Assembly: GCF_004216695.1 (NCBI RefSeq)
Contig: NZ_SGXC01000001.1
Coordinates: forward strand, 682,001 to 746,000
Length of the DNA stretch: 64,000 bases
Source: Pigmentiphaga kullae
GTDB lineage: Bacteria; Pseudomonadota; Gammaproteobacteria; Burkholderiales; Burkholderiaceae_B
Direction: 5' to 3'
In this document: positions 1-7,907 of the stretch, one piece after another
Layout: each line of letters starts with the position of its first letter
Position numbering within the stretch: position 1 is the first letter of the stretch
The notes under the pieces: model-generated
Told to the model about the DNA's origin: nothing
The model's database searches: none
What the model saw: the letters and a program-made list of their open reading frames with translations, nothing else
Translations under genes and position numbers: made by a program

Positions 1-965
1 CGCAGCGCCGACGCCGCCTCGTCCAGCTGCGCGGCGGCGCGGTCGCCGAAGGCAACCGCTGCCCACGGCGCCAGCGCCTCCTTGCCGCGCGCAAGCCAGT
101 CCTTCAACCACGTCGACAGCAAGGCCGCGTTCTCCGGCGATTCCTCGGCCGCCGTCTTCAGGCAGGCGTCCACCCAGCGCAGGTTCTCGCCATGCCAGTC
201 GCGCATGAACTCCACGCTCATCCCGAAACCATTGCCCGTGGCCGCCGACAGCTCCCGCTCCAGCGCCTGGAACACCAGCGGATAGACCAGCCCGTCCAGC
301 GCGAAGTCTTGCGCCACGAACACCTCGAACCAGTCCTTCGTCACGAACAGGTTCTCCATCTCGCGCCGCAGCCCCTGCCACTCCGGCGAGCCCAGCCAAT
401 GCTGCTTCGCCCGCGCCAGCGACGCCCCCTGATTGCCGTCCAGCAGCAGCCCGATACGGCTCAGGTACTGCGCCAGCCCCAGCCGGTCCATGCTCTGGTA
501 CTGCGCTGCCTGCGTGATCGCCGCGCCATAGCCATAGGCCGTCACATAACAGTTGTTCATGTTCGCGCCCCACTCGTAGTGGCGCAGCGGCAGCACCAGT
601 TCCTCGATGCGCTGCCGCGCCTCGCCCGGCGCCTCGCGCAGCAGGCCGCGCTTGTCCACGAACTCCAGCGCGCTTTCCTGCGCCTCCTGCTGCCGCGCGC
701 GGGCCTGCGTGTACGTGCCGTAGTAGTAATGACGCGGATCCTTGAACGCGTACCAGTCCCGCATCGCCACCGCCGTGCGGCGCGTGTCGTACAGCTCGAA
801 CTCCGGCTGCCACAACGGCCGGTAGTGGAAATTCACCTCCGGCTGCAGGTCATAGGTCGCCTCCTGATAGCGCGACGCCGGCTTGTCCGCGCCGAAACGG
901 CGCGCGATGTGGGAAAACGTCTGGCGAATCGGACGGATGTCGGAAGTCTTGATATCGACTTGCAT
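1..965 (-). CDS. dmpL: Phenol hydroxylase P1 oxygenase subunit DmpL (3' end cut by window edge)
   Basis: This is the beta (structural) subunit of the multicomponent phenol 2-monooxygenase, which turns phenol into catechol with the DmpM, N, O and P components. Read on the minus strand from an ATG at 965, the protein opens MQVDIKTSDIRPIRQTF and carries DKPASRYQEATYDL, HYRPLWQPE, DPRHYYYGTYTQARAR and PLRHYEWGANMNN, all typical of DmpL/PoxB-type subunits. About 321 codons are visible of a family length near 330, so only the last few residues are missing. It lies 36 nt behind dmpK, and the remaining hydroxylase genes should continue beyond the left edge. This subunit has no di-iron site; that sits in DmpN. 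Identification rests on motifs recalled from the family. Confidence 0.93.
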   Translation of the reverse strand, partial: MQVDIKTSDIRPIRQTFSHIARRFGADKPASRYQEATYDLQPEVNFHYRPLWQPEFELYDTRRTAVAMRDWYAFKDPRHYYYGTYTQARARQQEAQESALEFVDKRGLLREAPGEARQRIEELVLPLRHYEWGANMNNCYVTAYGYGAAITQAAQYQSMDRLGLAQYLSRIGLLLDGNQGASLARAKQHWLGSPEWQGLRREMENLFVTKDWFEVFVAQDFALDGLVYPLVFQALERELSAATGNGFGMSVEFMRDWHGENLRWVDACLKTAAEESPENAALLSTWLKDWLARGKEALAPWAAVAFGDRAAAQLDEAASAL

Positions 966-1001
966 GGCTGGGTCTCGTCGGAAGGGGAAAAAGGGAAGGC
1001 G

Positions 1002-1259
1002 CTACTCGGCCACGCCGGGCGAGCCGTAGCGCCACTTCATGCGCTCCAGGTCCAGGCGGGCCGCTTCCTCCGCGCCCACCATCCGCACGCGGTTGCGGCG
1101 GCAGAACTCCTGGAATTGGGGAAACTCCAGCACCAGCTCCACGGCCAGTTCCGGATCGCCTATCGAGAACTCGAACTCGACGTAGCGGCTTTCCAGCAGA
1201 CCCAGGACGCGGACATAGCGGGAGGGATGCGGTGGCGTGCCGGCGGCGGTTGCATCCAT
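1002..1259 (-). CDS. dmpK: Phenol hydroxylase assembly protein DmpK (P0)
   Basis: An 85-residue protein matching the small DmpK/PoxR-A/PhcK family. In known systems it helps assemble the phenol hydroxylase oxygenase and is not part of the final enzyme. The diagnostic stretch is RYVRVLGLLESRYVEFEF followed by GDPELAVELVLEFPQFQEFC. The start at 1259 has a GGAG Shine-Dalgarno eight bases upstream. It is the first gene of the operon and precedes dmpL, the order known from dmp and related clusters. A sigma-54 promoter lies about 80 bp upstream, so induction by phenol through a DmpR-type activator is expected. Confidence 0.92.
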   Translation of the reverse strand: MDATAAGTPPHPSRYVRVLGLLESRYVEFEFSIGDPELAVELVLEFPQFQEFCRRNRVRMVGAEEAARLDLERMKWRYGSPGVAE

Positions 1260-1339
1260 GGGCGTGTCTCCATGGGGCGTGATGCCCTCGTTGATTTCAT
1301 GACTTGGCGCAGCGGGGGCTGCGGTGGTGCCATGAGAAG

Positions 1340-1355
1340 TGCAACGGGCGTGCCA
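1340..1355 (-). promoter_or_regulatory. Sigma-54 (-24/-12) promoter of the phenol hydroxylase operon
   Basis: On the minus strand the sequence reads TGGCACGcccgTTGCA, an exact match to the -24/-12 consensus TGGCACG-N4-TTGCW. Transcription should start near 1328, giving a leader of about 70 nt before dmpK. A single TTGATC motif (1481-1486, plus strand) lies at about -155, where upstream activator sites for XylR/DmpR proteins usually sit. I see only a half-site there, not a clean palindrome. Confidence 0.9.
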
Positions 1356-1362
1356 GCGGGGG

Positions 1363-1375
1363 CAAGTGGTTGATT
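1363..1375 (-). promoter_or_regulatory. Integration host factor site
   Basis: Minus-strand AATCAACCACTTG matches the IHF consensus WATCAANNNNTTR at every fixed position. It lies eight bases upstream of the -24 element, inside the region that must bend so that an enhancer-bound activator can reach sigma-54 polymerase. The match and the position are seen; binding is inferred. Confidence 0.65.
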
Positions 1376-1525
1376 TGGCGGGGGATTTTTCTGCGCGAGA
1401 CCAGAGGTGCGGGATTTCCTGGATGCGGAAAAGGGGAAATGCTGCGGTGCAGCTTTATGAAATGGTGAAAGAGGACGGACTTGATCCAGCCACGGAACCA
1501 CCGCACGCGGAAGCCGCGCGCGTCC

Positions 1526-1545
1526 GGCGCGGGAACCTCCGCGCC
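1526..1545 (-). terminator. GC stem-loop after the Rieske oxygenase gene
   Basis: GGCGCGG and CCGCGCC form a perfect 7-bp stem with a 6-nt loop, starting just after the stop of the oxygenase gene. No T-tract follows, so it is at best a weak terminator or an mRNA 3'-end stabiliser between that gene and the dmpK promoter region. Confidence 0.3.
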
Positions 1546-1550
1546 CGAAC

Positions 1551-2756
1551 TTACACGCCTACAGGTTTCCGCACCCCCGTTCCCTCGTGCCGCAGTACCG
1601 CCTCGACCACTTCCGCATCGGGCCTTTCACCCATGGGCTCCCAGTTTTTCACGGGCCGCCCTTCCTTGAGCGCACGCAGCTCTCTCAGCCATATTTGCCG
1701 GAGCAGCATGACTCCCTTGTCCGTACGCGACAAGTGATCCTGCGACCGGTCGACCAGCCTGCCCTGGCCCACCTGGGCGATGTAGTCTTCCAGAGTAACC
1801 AGATTGGGATGATTCAGCGCATCGGCAAGATAGAGCTCGCCGGCCACGATGCGCTCTCCGTATTCCTTTACCGGCATCGCCTGGCGTTCGGCCAGGTAAT
1901 CGGCGTAATGCCGGCGGTACTCCGGCAGTTCATCCTCGCTGATGCGCACCTCTTGCGTGACGAACACCAGGTGATTCTCGTCGTCCGTCGGCACGTGGAT
2001 GATGTAGGTGTCGCGCCATGCCGGACCGGCTTGCCGGTACGCCAGCGCATTGTGCGTGGGCACCGGCAAGCGTATCGCAGCGGGCAGCATCAGCACGGAG
2101 GTGGACGGCAGCCCCGTGTCGCGCACGCTTCGCATGATCACGCCATAGGCGGTCTCCTCGAACGAGATGCGGGCGGGATCGACGGGTATGTGCAGCCCTC
2201 CGGTGCGATGCGTCCACGCAGCGTGATAGAGATCCCAATCGTTCTCGTAGCTCTGGAAGAAATTGCAGCCCAGTTCCTGGACGCGGGTCTCGACCACGCC
2301 ATGCCCGGCAAAGTCGGGATAAGGAAAATCCGGCGGATCCCCTTCCCCGAAATAGGCAAAGATGAGCCCCAACCGCTCCATCGTCGGATAACCCGCGATC
2401 CGCATACTGGCGGCAAAAGCCGCGGAGTTGGCCGGAATCTCGACGCACTGCCCCACGTGGTCGAACCGCCAGCCGTGATAGCGACAGCGTATCGTCTCGC
2501 CCTCCACCCACCCTACCGACAATTGCGTCCCTCTGTGCGGGCAACGTTGCCCGACCACATAGGGCTGGCCGCTTTCCCCCCGATACAGGGTGAACGACTC
2601 GCCGAGTATCTGGATCGGTCGGGCCCGCTCCCTGGGTAGATCCTCGCTCCGGCTGACAGGCTGCCAGAAACGGCGCATGTATCGGCCCCCGAGCGTGCCG
2701 GGGCCCGTCAAACAGTAGTCGAGATGGGTAAGCGAAGAACCATCGGTGCTATTCAT
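1551..2756 (-). CDS. Rieske [2Fe-2S] aromatic oxygenase, phthalate-dioxygenase type
   Basis: A 401-residue terminal oxygenase that should hydroxylate or O-demethylate an aromatic acid using electrons from a separate reductase. The Rieske centre is visible as C72-x-H74 and C91-x2-H94. The mononuclear iron site is D175-x2-H178-x4-H183. The C-terminal HLSRTDKGV block resembles single-component-oxygenase families such as phthalate 4,5-dioxygenase and vanillate demethylase. The ATG at 2756 was chosen because GGAG lies six bases before it; a second in-frame ATG four codons upstream lacks this. It follows a Bug receptor by 53 nt and is probably co-transcribed with it. No reductase gene is in the neighbourhood, so the partner must be encoded elsewhere. 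The substrate is unknown. Confidence 0.85.
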   Translation of the reverse strand: MNSTDGSSLTHLDYCLTGPGTLGGRYMRRFWQPVSRSEDLPRERARPIQILGESFTLYRGESGQPYVVGQRCPHRGTQLSVGWVEGETIRCRYHGWRFDHVGQCVEIPANSAAFAASMRIAGYPTMERLGLIFAYFGEGDPPDFPYPDFAGHGVVETRVQELGCNFFQSYENDWDLYHAAWTHRTGGLHIPVDPARISFEETAYGVIMRSVRDTGLPSTSVLMLPAAIRLPVPTHNALAYRQAGPAWRDTYIIHVPTDDENHLVFVTQEVRISEDELPEYRRHYADYLAERQAMPVKEYGERIVAGELYLADALNHPNLVTLEDYIAQVGQGRLVDRSQDHLSRTDKGVMLLRQIWLRELRALKEGRPVKNWEPMGERPDAEVVEAVLRHEGTGVRKPVGV

Positions 2757-2809
2757 CTGTAACTCCATTCGGGTTGCGCGAAAGAGCCGGATCAAGCCGG
2801 GACGCGGAA

Positions 2810-3805
2810 CTACTCCGGCTTGATATCGGCCGCCTTCAGCAGTTGGTCGAACTGCGATTGCTGATCGTTCAGGAACCGTTTGAAATCGCCGGCGGCGCCG
2901 CCCGCCACATCGGAGAGGCTGAACTGGGAGAAAATCCGGGCGGACACAGCGGGATCCGCGTAGGCGCCCCTGGCCAACGCGGCGTTGATCTTCTCGACGA
3001 TCGCAGGCGGGGTTCCGCGCGGCGCGAACAGCGCAAGCCACTGCATCACGCTGGGCATGCCTTCTTCCGCAAAAGTCGGAATGTCGGGCAGCGACGGCAT
3101 GCGCTGCGCAGTATTGACGGCAAGCAGCTTGACCTTCCCGCTGTTCATGTAAGGCAAGCCGGCGAGTATGGAATACGTCGTGCTCTGCACCTCTCCCGAT
3201 ACCAACGCCTGCCATGCCTGGGTGACCGACTTATAGGAGATGACATTGAACGTCGCGCCGGCGGTATGCCGAAAGAATTCGCCATACAGGTAGGGCGTGC
3301 TCATCCTGCCCCAGCTTCCCAATGTGATCTCTTCCGGTCTGCTTCGGACGCGAGCGAGCAATTCTTTCATGTTGCCCGCATCGAGCTTGGGCTGGGACCA
3401 AAAGCCGGCAGGGATGTATGCGAGCAGCATGACGGGCTCGAGATCGCTCGGCCGATAGGAAAGATTCGCCTTCATCTTCGGCAGGAGCGCCCAGTTGAAG
3501 AGATCCAGCATGCATAGCGTGTGTCCATCCGCAGCGGCTCGGGCACAGGCCTCCCCCGCCAGCAGTCCTTCCGCGCCCGGTTTGTTCTCGACCACCGCGG
3601 GCCGCGCCAGCTCTTTCGACAGGACCTCCGCAATGCTGCGTAGAAGCTGATCCGCGGAGCCGCCGGGCGAATTGGCGGTCAAGAGGCGGATCGGCCTCGA
3701 GGGGTAGGCGTCCGTGCCGTCGGCAGCCAAGACCGATGCGCATGGGGAAATCAGAACCGCGGCGACGGCCCCTGCCGCAAACCTCCGATGGCATGATGCA
3801 TTCAT
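2810..3805 (-). CDS. Bug/TctC-family periplasmic solute receptor
   Basis: Extracytoplasmic solute-binding protein of the Bug family, which usually binds carboxylated molecules for tripartite tricarboxylate-type uptake or sensing. A signal peptide occupies about residues 1-28 (hydrophobic core, then ASVLAAD). The family hallmarks YPSRPIRLLT, PGGSADQLLR, VVENKPGAEG and PDIPTFAEEG are present, at the usual length of about 330. The ATG at 3805 is preceded by AGGAG at a good distance; an adjacent GTG is too close to it. It sits directly upstream of the Rieske oxygenase and so probably brings in, or reports, that enzyme's aromatic acid. No TctA/TctB genes are nearby. Confidence 0.9.
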   Translation of the reverse strand: MNASCHRRFAAGAVAAVLISPCASVLAADGTDAYPSRPIRLLTANSPGGSADQLLRSIAEVLSKELARPAVVENKPGAEGLLAGEACARAAADGHTLCMLDLFNWALLPKMKANLSYRPSDLEPVMLLAYIPAGFWSQPKLDAGNMKELLARVRSRPEEITLGSWGRMSTPYLYGEFFRHTAGATFNVISYKSVTQAWQALVSGEVQSTTYSILAGLPYMNSGKVKLLAVNTAQRMPSLPDIPTFAEEGMPSVMQWLALFAPRGTPPAIVEKINAALARGAYADPAVSARIFSQFSLSDVAGGAAGDFKRFLNDQQSQFDQLLKAADIKPE

Positions 3806-3946
3806 CACTGTCTCCTCGCCTTGTATGAATGGCGTCTGGTCGCGCCATCGATCACACGAGGAACCCAGCGTATCAGTCAGGAAAGAGGGGACAAAGAAGC
3901 AAAACGGCTTTGTTCAGATACTGAACGTCCAGCCCTCCCGCGGGAT

Positions 3947-4768
3947 TCAGTCGAGGCGGGCAAGATTCTGCTCGATCGCCGCCGCGGCAGCCTGGAGCCG
4001 CTTGAGAAACAGGGTCGTGGCCACCTCGGACCGAAGCGCCGTGCGGATCCACATGATGTTGAGGCAGCCCGCAATATGCCCATCCGTCTTGATCGGAACA
4101 GCAAGCGCGGCAGAACGCTTGCAAACGCAGCCCTCCTGGATGGCATAGCCGTCGTCCTGAATCCGGGCAAGGCCCCGGGAAAGATCCGCGGCCGATGGTT
4201 CGCCAGACGCCTTGTCCTCGCCCAGCAGTTCGAGTATCCACCGACGCTCGTCCGGGCCGCAGAATGCAAGATAGGTGCGGCCGACGGCAGTGCCCAGCAT
4301 GGGAACGCGGGTCCCGGGCAAGGCGGCCACCAGCGAAAGCGGACTGTCGCGATGAGTGTTGGCCCGAAGCACCATGGCGCCGTCCTCATAGGTCGCGACG
4401 TTGACAGGCCATATCACTTCCGAAGACAACGACTGCAGAATGGGAGTCGCTGCCTCGACCAACTTGTCGACCCGGCGATACCCCACCGACAGTTGGGTGA
4501 CCCGAGAGGTCAGGTGATAGAGATCCCGAAGCCTTCCGCGATCGACATACCCGAGAAAGCGCAACGTCTCGAGCAATCTGTGCACAGTGGGGCGGGGTAG
4601 CCCGACCTGGGCGGAGACCTGCTGCGAAGAGGCTTCGCCCAGCCGGTTGAGCGCCTGCAGCACAAGCAGCCCACGCTCCAGGCCGCGTACCATGTGATAC
4701 GGAGAATCCCGGGATGGCGTGTCATCGAGCCTCCCGCTGCTTTCACGGGATGAAAGTGCATGCGGCAT
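3947..4768 (-). CDS. IclR-family transcriptional regulator
   Basis: A 273-residue regulator with an N-terminal winged helix-turn-helix (about residues 28-85, including ASSQQVSAQVGLPRPTVHRL) and a C-terminal IclR effector domain ending in GCLNIMWIRTAL. Its build resembles the MhpR/PcaR branch that controls aromatic-acid catabolism. GGAG precedes the ATG at 4768 by six bases. It starts 10 nt after the stop of an upstream LysR gene and is followed, 141 nt later, by the Bug/Rieske pair, which it most likely controls. Whether it activates or represses cannot be read from sequence. Confidence 0.88.
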   Translation of the reverse strand: MPHALSSRESSGRLDDTPSRDSPYHMVRGLERGLLVLQALNRLGEASSQQVSAQVGLPRPTVHRLLETLRFLGYVDRGRLRDLYHLTSRVTQLSVGYRRVDKLVEAATPILQSLSSEVIWPVNVATYEDGAMVLRANTHRDSPLSLVAALPGTRVPMLGTAVGRTYLAFCGPDERRWILELLGEDKASGEPSAADLSRGLARIQDDGYAIQEGCVCKRSAALAVPIKTDGHIAGCLNIMWIRTALRSEVATTLFLKRLQAAAAAIEQNLARLD

Positions 4769-4777
4769 GTTGGTCTC

Positions 4778-5713
4778 CTAGCCGGCTTCTTGCATGGCGA
4801 ACGGCAACCGGCCCGCCTTTTTGATGACTTCCCTCAAAAACATGTTGGCCGGGTCGGTTCCGACTCGGGCGTGCCAATACAGAAAGATGTCCACCTGGGG
4901 CAGTTGCACGGGCAGCGACACGGCTTCGATGCCGGCCGAATCCTTGAAAAGCGCGAAAACATCCTCCGCGACTACCGCCAGGAAGTCAGTAGCGCCGACG
5001 ATGAAGGGAATGGATGCGCCGTGTTGGCTGACCATGGCGATGGGCAGCCCCAGGCCCCGTTCGGTCAATTGTTCATGAAGCCACACGTAAGGCGCAGGCA
5101 TCAAGTCGTTCACGACCTGCGGCGTGCGGGCCAGTTGTTCGAATGAGACGGAACCCCTGGCCAGGGCATGCCCCCGTCTGGCGATGCACAGATACTTGCG
5201 CCGGAACAGCAGCTGGCGGAAAAGGTTGGCCCCCGCGGTGGGAAAGTGGCCGGCCGCCACGTCCAGTTCGCCCGAACTCAGCCTGCTCTCGAGTTCGGCC
5301 CCCTTTACCTGCATGGGAACCAGCCGCGCGGAAGGCGCCTCGATGTTCAACTTCCGGAGCAGCACCGGCAGCATGACGATGGAGCCCACCTCGTTGATCG
5401 CCACACGAAAAGTACGCTGCGTCGTGCGCGGATCGAAGCCGGAAAGCTCGTCGATTTCTCTTTCCATGTCCGCCACCAGGCGCTGGGCGAACTCCGCCAA
5501 TTTTTCCGCGCAGGGCGTGGGCACCATCCGGTTTCCGACCCGGACGAACAAAGGATCGCCCAGCCGGCTGCGGATGCGGTCAAGCGTGTAGCTCAGCGTC
5601 GATTGCTTGACACCCAACTCGGCCGCTGCATGCGTAATGGATGCATTCCGCAGAATCGCCGCCACGGCCTTCAACTCGGCAATGTCCGGCAGCCGCTCCA
5701 ACGATTTTTTCAT
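4778..5713 (-). CDS. LysR-family transcriptional regulator
   Basis: A protein of about 311 residues with an N-terminal LysR helix-turn-helix (LPDIAELKAVAAIL, then THAAAELGVKQSTLSYTLDRIR) and a substrate-binding domain. The opening pattern resembles the NahR/NodD branch, often tied to aromatic compounds. The ATG at 5713 was preferred over an upstream in-frame codon because the family normally begins only a few residues before the first helix and GGGG lies just before it. The gene is transcribed in tandem with the IclR gene and divergently from the dehydrogenase/Bug/M24 operon at 5849, so it may control either side. GATATCCGTCCATTATC (5743-5759), with GATA/TATC arms, is a possible binding site in the divergent gap. 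Confidence 0.88.
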   Translation of the reverse strand: MKKSLERLPDIAELKAVAAILRNASITHAAAELGVKQSTLSYTLDRIRSRLGDPLFVRVGNRMVPTPCAEKLAEFAQRLVADMEREIDELSGFDPRTTQRTFRVAINEVGSIVMLPVLLRKLNIEAPSARLVPMQVKGAELESRLSSGELDVAAGHFPTAGANLFRQLLFRRKYLCIARRGHALARGSVSFEQLARTPQVVNDLMPAPYVWLHEQLTERGLGLPIAMVSQHGASIPFIVGATDFLAVVAEDVFALFKDSAGIEAVSLPVQLPQVDIFLYWHARVGTDPANMFLREVIKKAGRLPFAMQEAG

Positions 5714-5848
5714 GATCCCCAAACGAAAAAAGGGTCTTCTCCGATATCCGTCCATTATCTAGCATGACCTCCAGCCGCGACCACCCGCGACTGCCCTAGC
5801 TCCGTTCCGCCCGCGAAGAAAGCGCCCATCCTGCCAGGTCGTAAGTCC

Positions 5849-6838
5849 ATGTCCATGCCGTCCTCATCCCGAGTTCTCATCATCGACTCCAGCGCCGCGT
5901 GGTACCGCGACGCATTGGCCCCCCGGTTCCCGGACGTGGAATTCGTCGCGGCATCCACCGCGGGAAACGCCGCTTCTGACATTCGACGCAGTGAAGTCCT
6001 GGCCGCTTTCGGCTCCAGCCTTCCCGATGGTTTTCTGGCCAACGCCGGGCGTCTTCGATGGATCCATGCCTTGAGCGCCGGCACGGACTACCTGCTCAAG
6101 CGGCCCGACCTGCCGGCGGATCTCTTGCTCACCTCGTCCAGCGGCATACACGGCGCGCAGTTGGCGGAAATGGCCATCTGGGCAATGCTCAGCCTTGCCC
6201 GCGCCACCCCCACACTCTTTCGCCAGCAAATGGAAGCGGCATGGCACCGGCCCAAAGGCTCCCTGCTCTCGGGCAAACGGGTCATGGTCATCGGCACCGG
6301 CACATCGGGCAATGAGATCCGCCGTCTCTGTTCGGCGTTCGGCATGCATGTAGTCGCCGCATCCCGAACCCCTCGCCAACTGTCCGACGCGCAGGCCTGC
6401 GTCACGTTTTCCGACGTCGCGGCGCACGTGGCGGATGTCGACTTCCTGGTTCTTGCCATGGCCTCCAACGCCATCACCCGCGGCGGCATCGGCCGCAGCG
6501 TATTGCGAGCGATCAAACCCGGAGCGTATCTGGTCAACCTGGCGCGCGGCGACGTGCTGGACGATGCCGAACTGCTTCACGCCCTGGAAACCGGACGCCT
6601 GGCAGGCGCTGCGCTCGACGTATTCCGCCAGGAGCCCCTGCCCGCCGATCATCCCTTCTGGCGCCACCCGCGCATCATCGTCACCCCGCACGTCGCGGGC
6701 CATGTCCAGGAATACGAGGCCCGGGCGCTGCCTTTGCTGGAGCGCAACCTGCGCGCCTACTTCCAAGGGCAGCCCGACATGCTGGAGAACGTGATCCTCG
6801 CCCCCAACGCGCATCGCAAACCATCCACGACGGCCTGA
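5849..6838 (+). CDS. D-2-hydroxyacid dehydrogenase, NAD-dependent
   Basis: A 329-residue member of the D-isomer-specific 2-hydroxyacid dehydrogenase family, interconverting a 2-hydroxyacid and a 2-ketoacid with NAD(P). The nucleotide-binding glycine motif is G149-x-G151-x2-G154. The catalytic triad is seen as R233 (NLARGDVLD), E262 (FRQEPLP) and H281 (TPHVAGH). It is the first gene of a plus-strand group with a Bug receptor and an M24 protein, suggesting that the acid taken up is oxidised or reduced here. The upstream gap is shared with a divergent LysR gene. The substrate is unknown; the family also includes glyoxylate/hydroxypyruvate reductases. Confidence 0.88.
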   Translation: MSMPSSSRVLIIDSSAAWYRDALAPRFPDVEFVAASTAGNAASDIRRSEVLAAFGSSLPDGFLANAGRLRWIHALSAGTDYLLKRPDLPADLLLTSSSGIHGAQLAEMAIWAMLSLARATPTLFRQQMEAAWHRPKGSLLSGKRVMVIGTGTSGNEIRRLCSAFGMHVVAASRTPRQLSDAQACVTFSDVAAHVADVDFLVLAMASNAITRGGIGRSVLRAIKPGAYLVNLARGDVLDDAELLHALETGRLAGAALDVFRQEPLPADHPFWRHPRIIVTPHVAGHVQEYEARALPLLERNLRAYFQGQPDMLENVILAPNAHRKPSTTA

Positions 6839-6889
6839 ATGCGATGCGGTCACCCAAACCGATAAAGACACACAAGAACGGAGACTACC

Positions 6890-7849
6890 GTGTTGCGATC
6901 CTTGACCATCGTTCTGGCGCTATCGCTGCCTTTCGCTTGCCTGGCTGACTCAGCCTCGCAGCGCCTGATCCGCATCGTCGTCCCGTATGGACCGGGAGGC
7001 ACGCCCGATCAGCTTGCCCGCATGCTGGCGGAAAAACTGTCCGCCGACCTTGGCCAATCCGTGGTGGTGGAGAACAAGCCCGGCGCGGGCGGAGCCATTG
7101 CCGCCCAATCCATCTTGAACGCTCCCGCTGATGGACAGACTCTATGGGTGGCCGACAGCGGCCAGCTCGCCATTACGCCCGCGCTCCAGAAAAACCTGAA
7201 TTACGAGCCGCTCAAAGACTTCACTCCTGTCGGACAGATCGGCTCGCAGCCGTTCTTCATCTGGACACGAGCCGATAGCGGCATTCCGGATCTCAGAACA
7301 CTGGTCGAACTCGCGCGCGCACAACCCGGCAAGCTCAACTACGGTACCGTCGGCAACGGCAGTCCGCATCATCTATGCATGGCAATGCTCGCCAACATCG
7401 CGGGCGTCGAACTGACCCACATTCCCTACAAGTCCGCCGCCCAGATGGTTACCGCGCTGGTGACCGGGGACGTATCCGCCATCTGCACGAGCCCCGTCAG
7501 CGCGGGACAACTGTTTTCCAGCGGGAAGGCCAAACCGATTGCCGTCGCCTCGCGACACCGCTACCAAGGCATACCGGATACGCCGACGGTCGAAGAAACC
7601 CTGCACGAACCGCTCGAGGTCGTTCCCACGATAGGCGTGCTGGTCAGGTCCGGCACGCCGCAGGCCGCTATCGGCCGACTATCGACGAGCATCCAGGCAG
7701 CGCTGAAGATGCCGGACGTCCAGGACAGGCTGGGCCGTCTCTATATGGAGCCATCGGATGGCCTGCCTTCCACGTACCTGGCCAGAATGAAAAGAGAGCG
7801 GACCTACTATGCGCGCATGGTCCGCGTATCCGGCGCGAGCATCGATTGA
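6890..7849 (+). CDS. Bug/TctC-family periplasmic solute receptor
   Basis: A 319-residue Bug receptor beginning at GTG 6890 with GGAG six bases upstream. The signal peptide is short (about 20 residues, ending ACLADS). The core motifs IRIVVPYGPGGTPDQLAR, VVENKPGAGGAIAA and HIPYKSAAQMV are intact, including the Asp of the first ligand loop. It lies 51 nt after the dehydrogenase and 58 nt before the M24 gene and is probably in one operon with them. It differs clearly from the Bug at 2810, so the two were not recently duplicated in place. Confidence 0.9.
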   Translation: MLRSLTIVLALSLPFACLADSASQRLIRIVVPYGPGGTPDQLARMLAEKLSADLGQSVVVENKPGAGGAIAAQSILNAPADGQTLWVADSGQLAITPALQKNLNYEPLKDFTPVGQIGSQPFFIWTRADSGIPDLRTLVELARAQPGKLNYGTVGNGSPHHLCMAMLANIAGVELTHIPYKSAAQMVTALVTGDVSAICTSPVSAGQLFSSGKAKPIAVASRHRYQGIPDTPTVEETLHEPLEVVPTIGVLVRSGTPQAAIGRLSTSIQAALKMPDVQDRLGRLYMEPSDGLPSTYLARMKRERTYYARMVRVSGASID

Positions 7850-7907
7850 ACGACGGCCGGCCCCAAGCGCCGGAACGCTTCGAGACTTTCTACAAGGAAC
7901 AAATTGA

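Noticed and set aside
1551-3215. Rieske oxygenase with a 153-residue N-terminal extension
   Set aside because: The extension overlaps the Bug gene and lacks any motif; GGAG points to ATG 2756.
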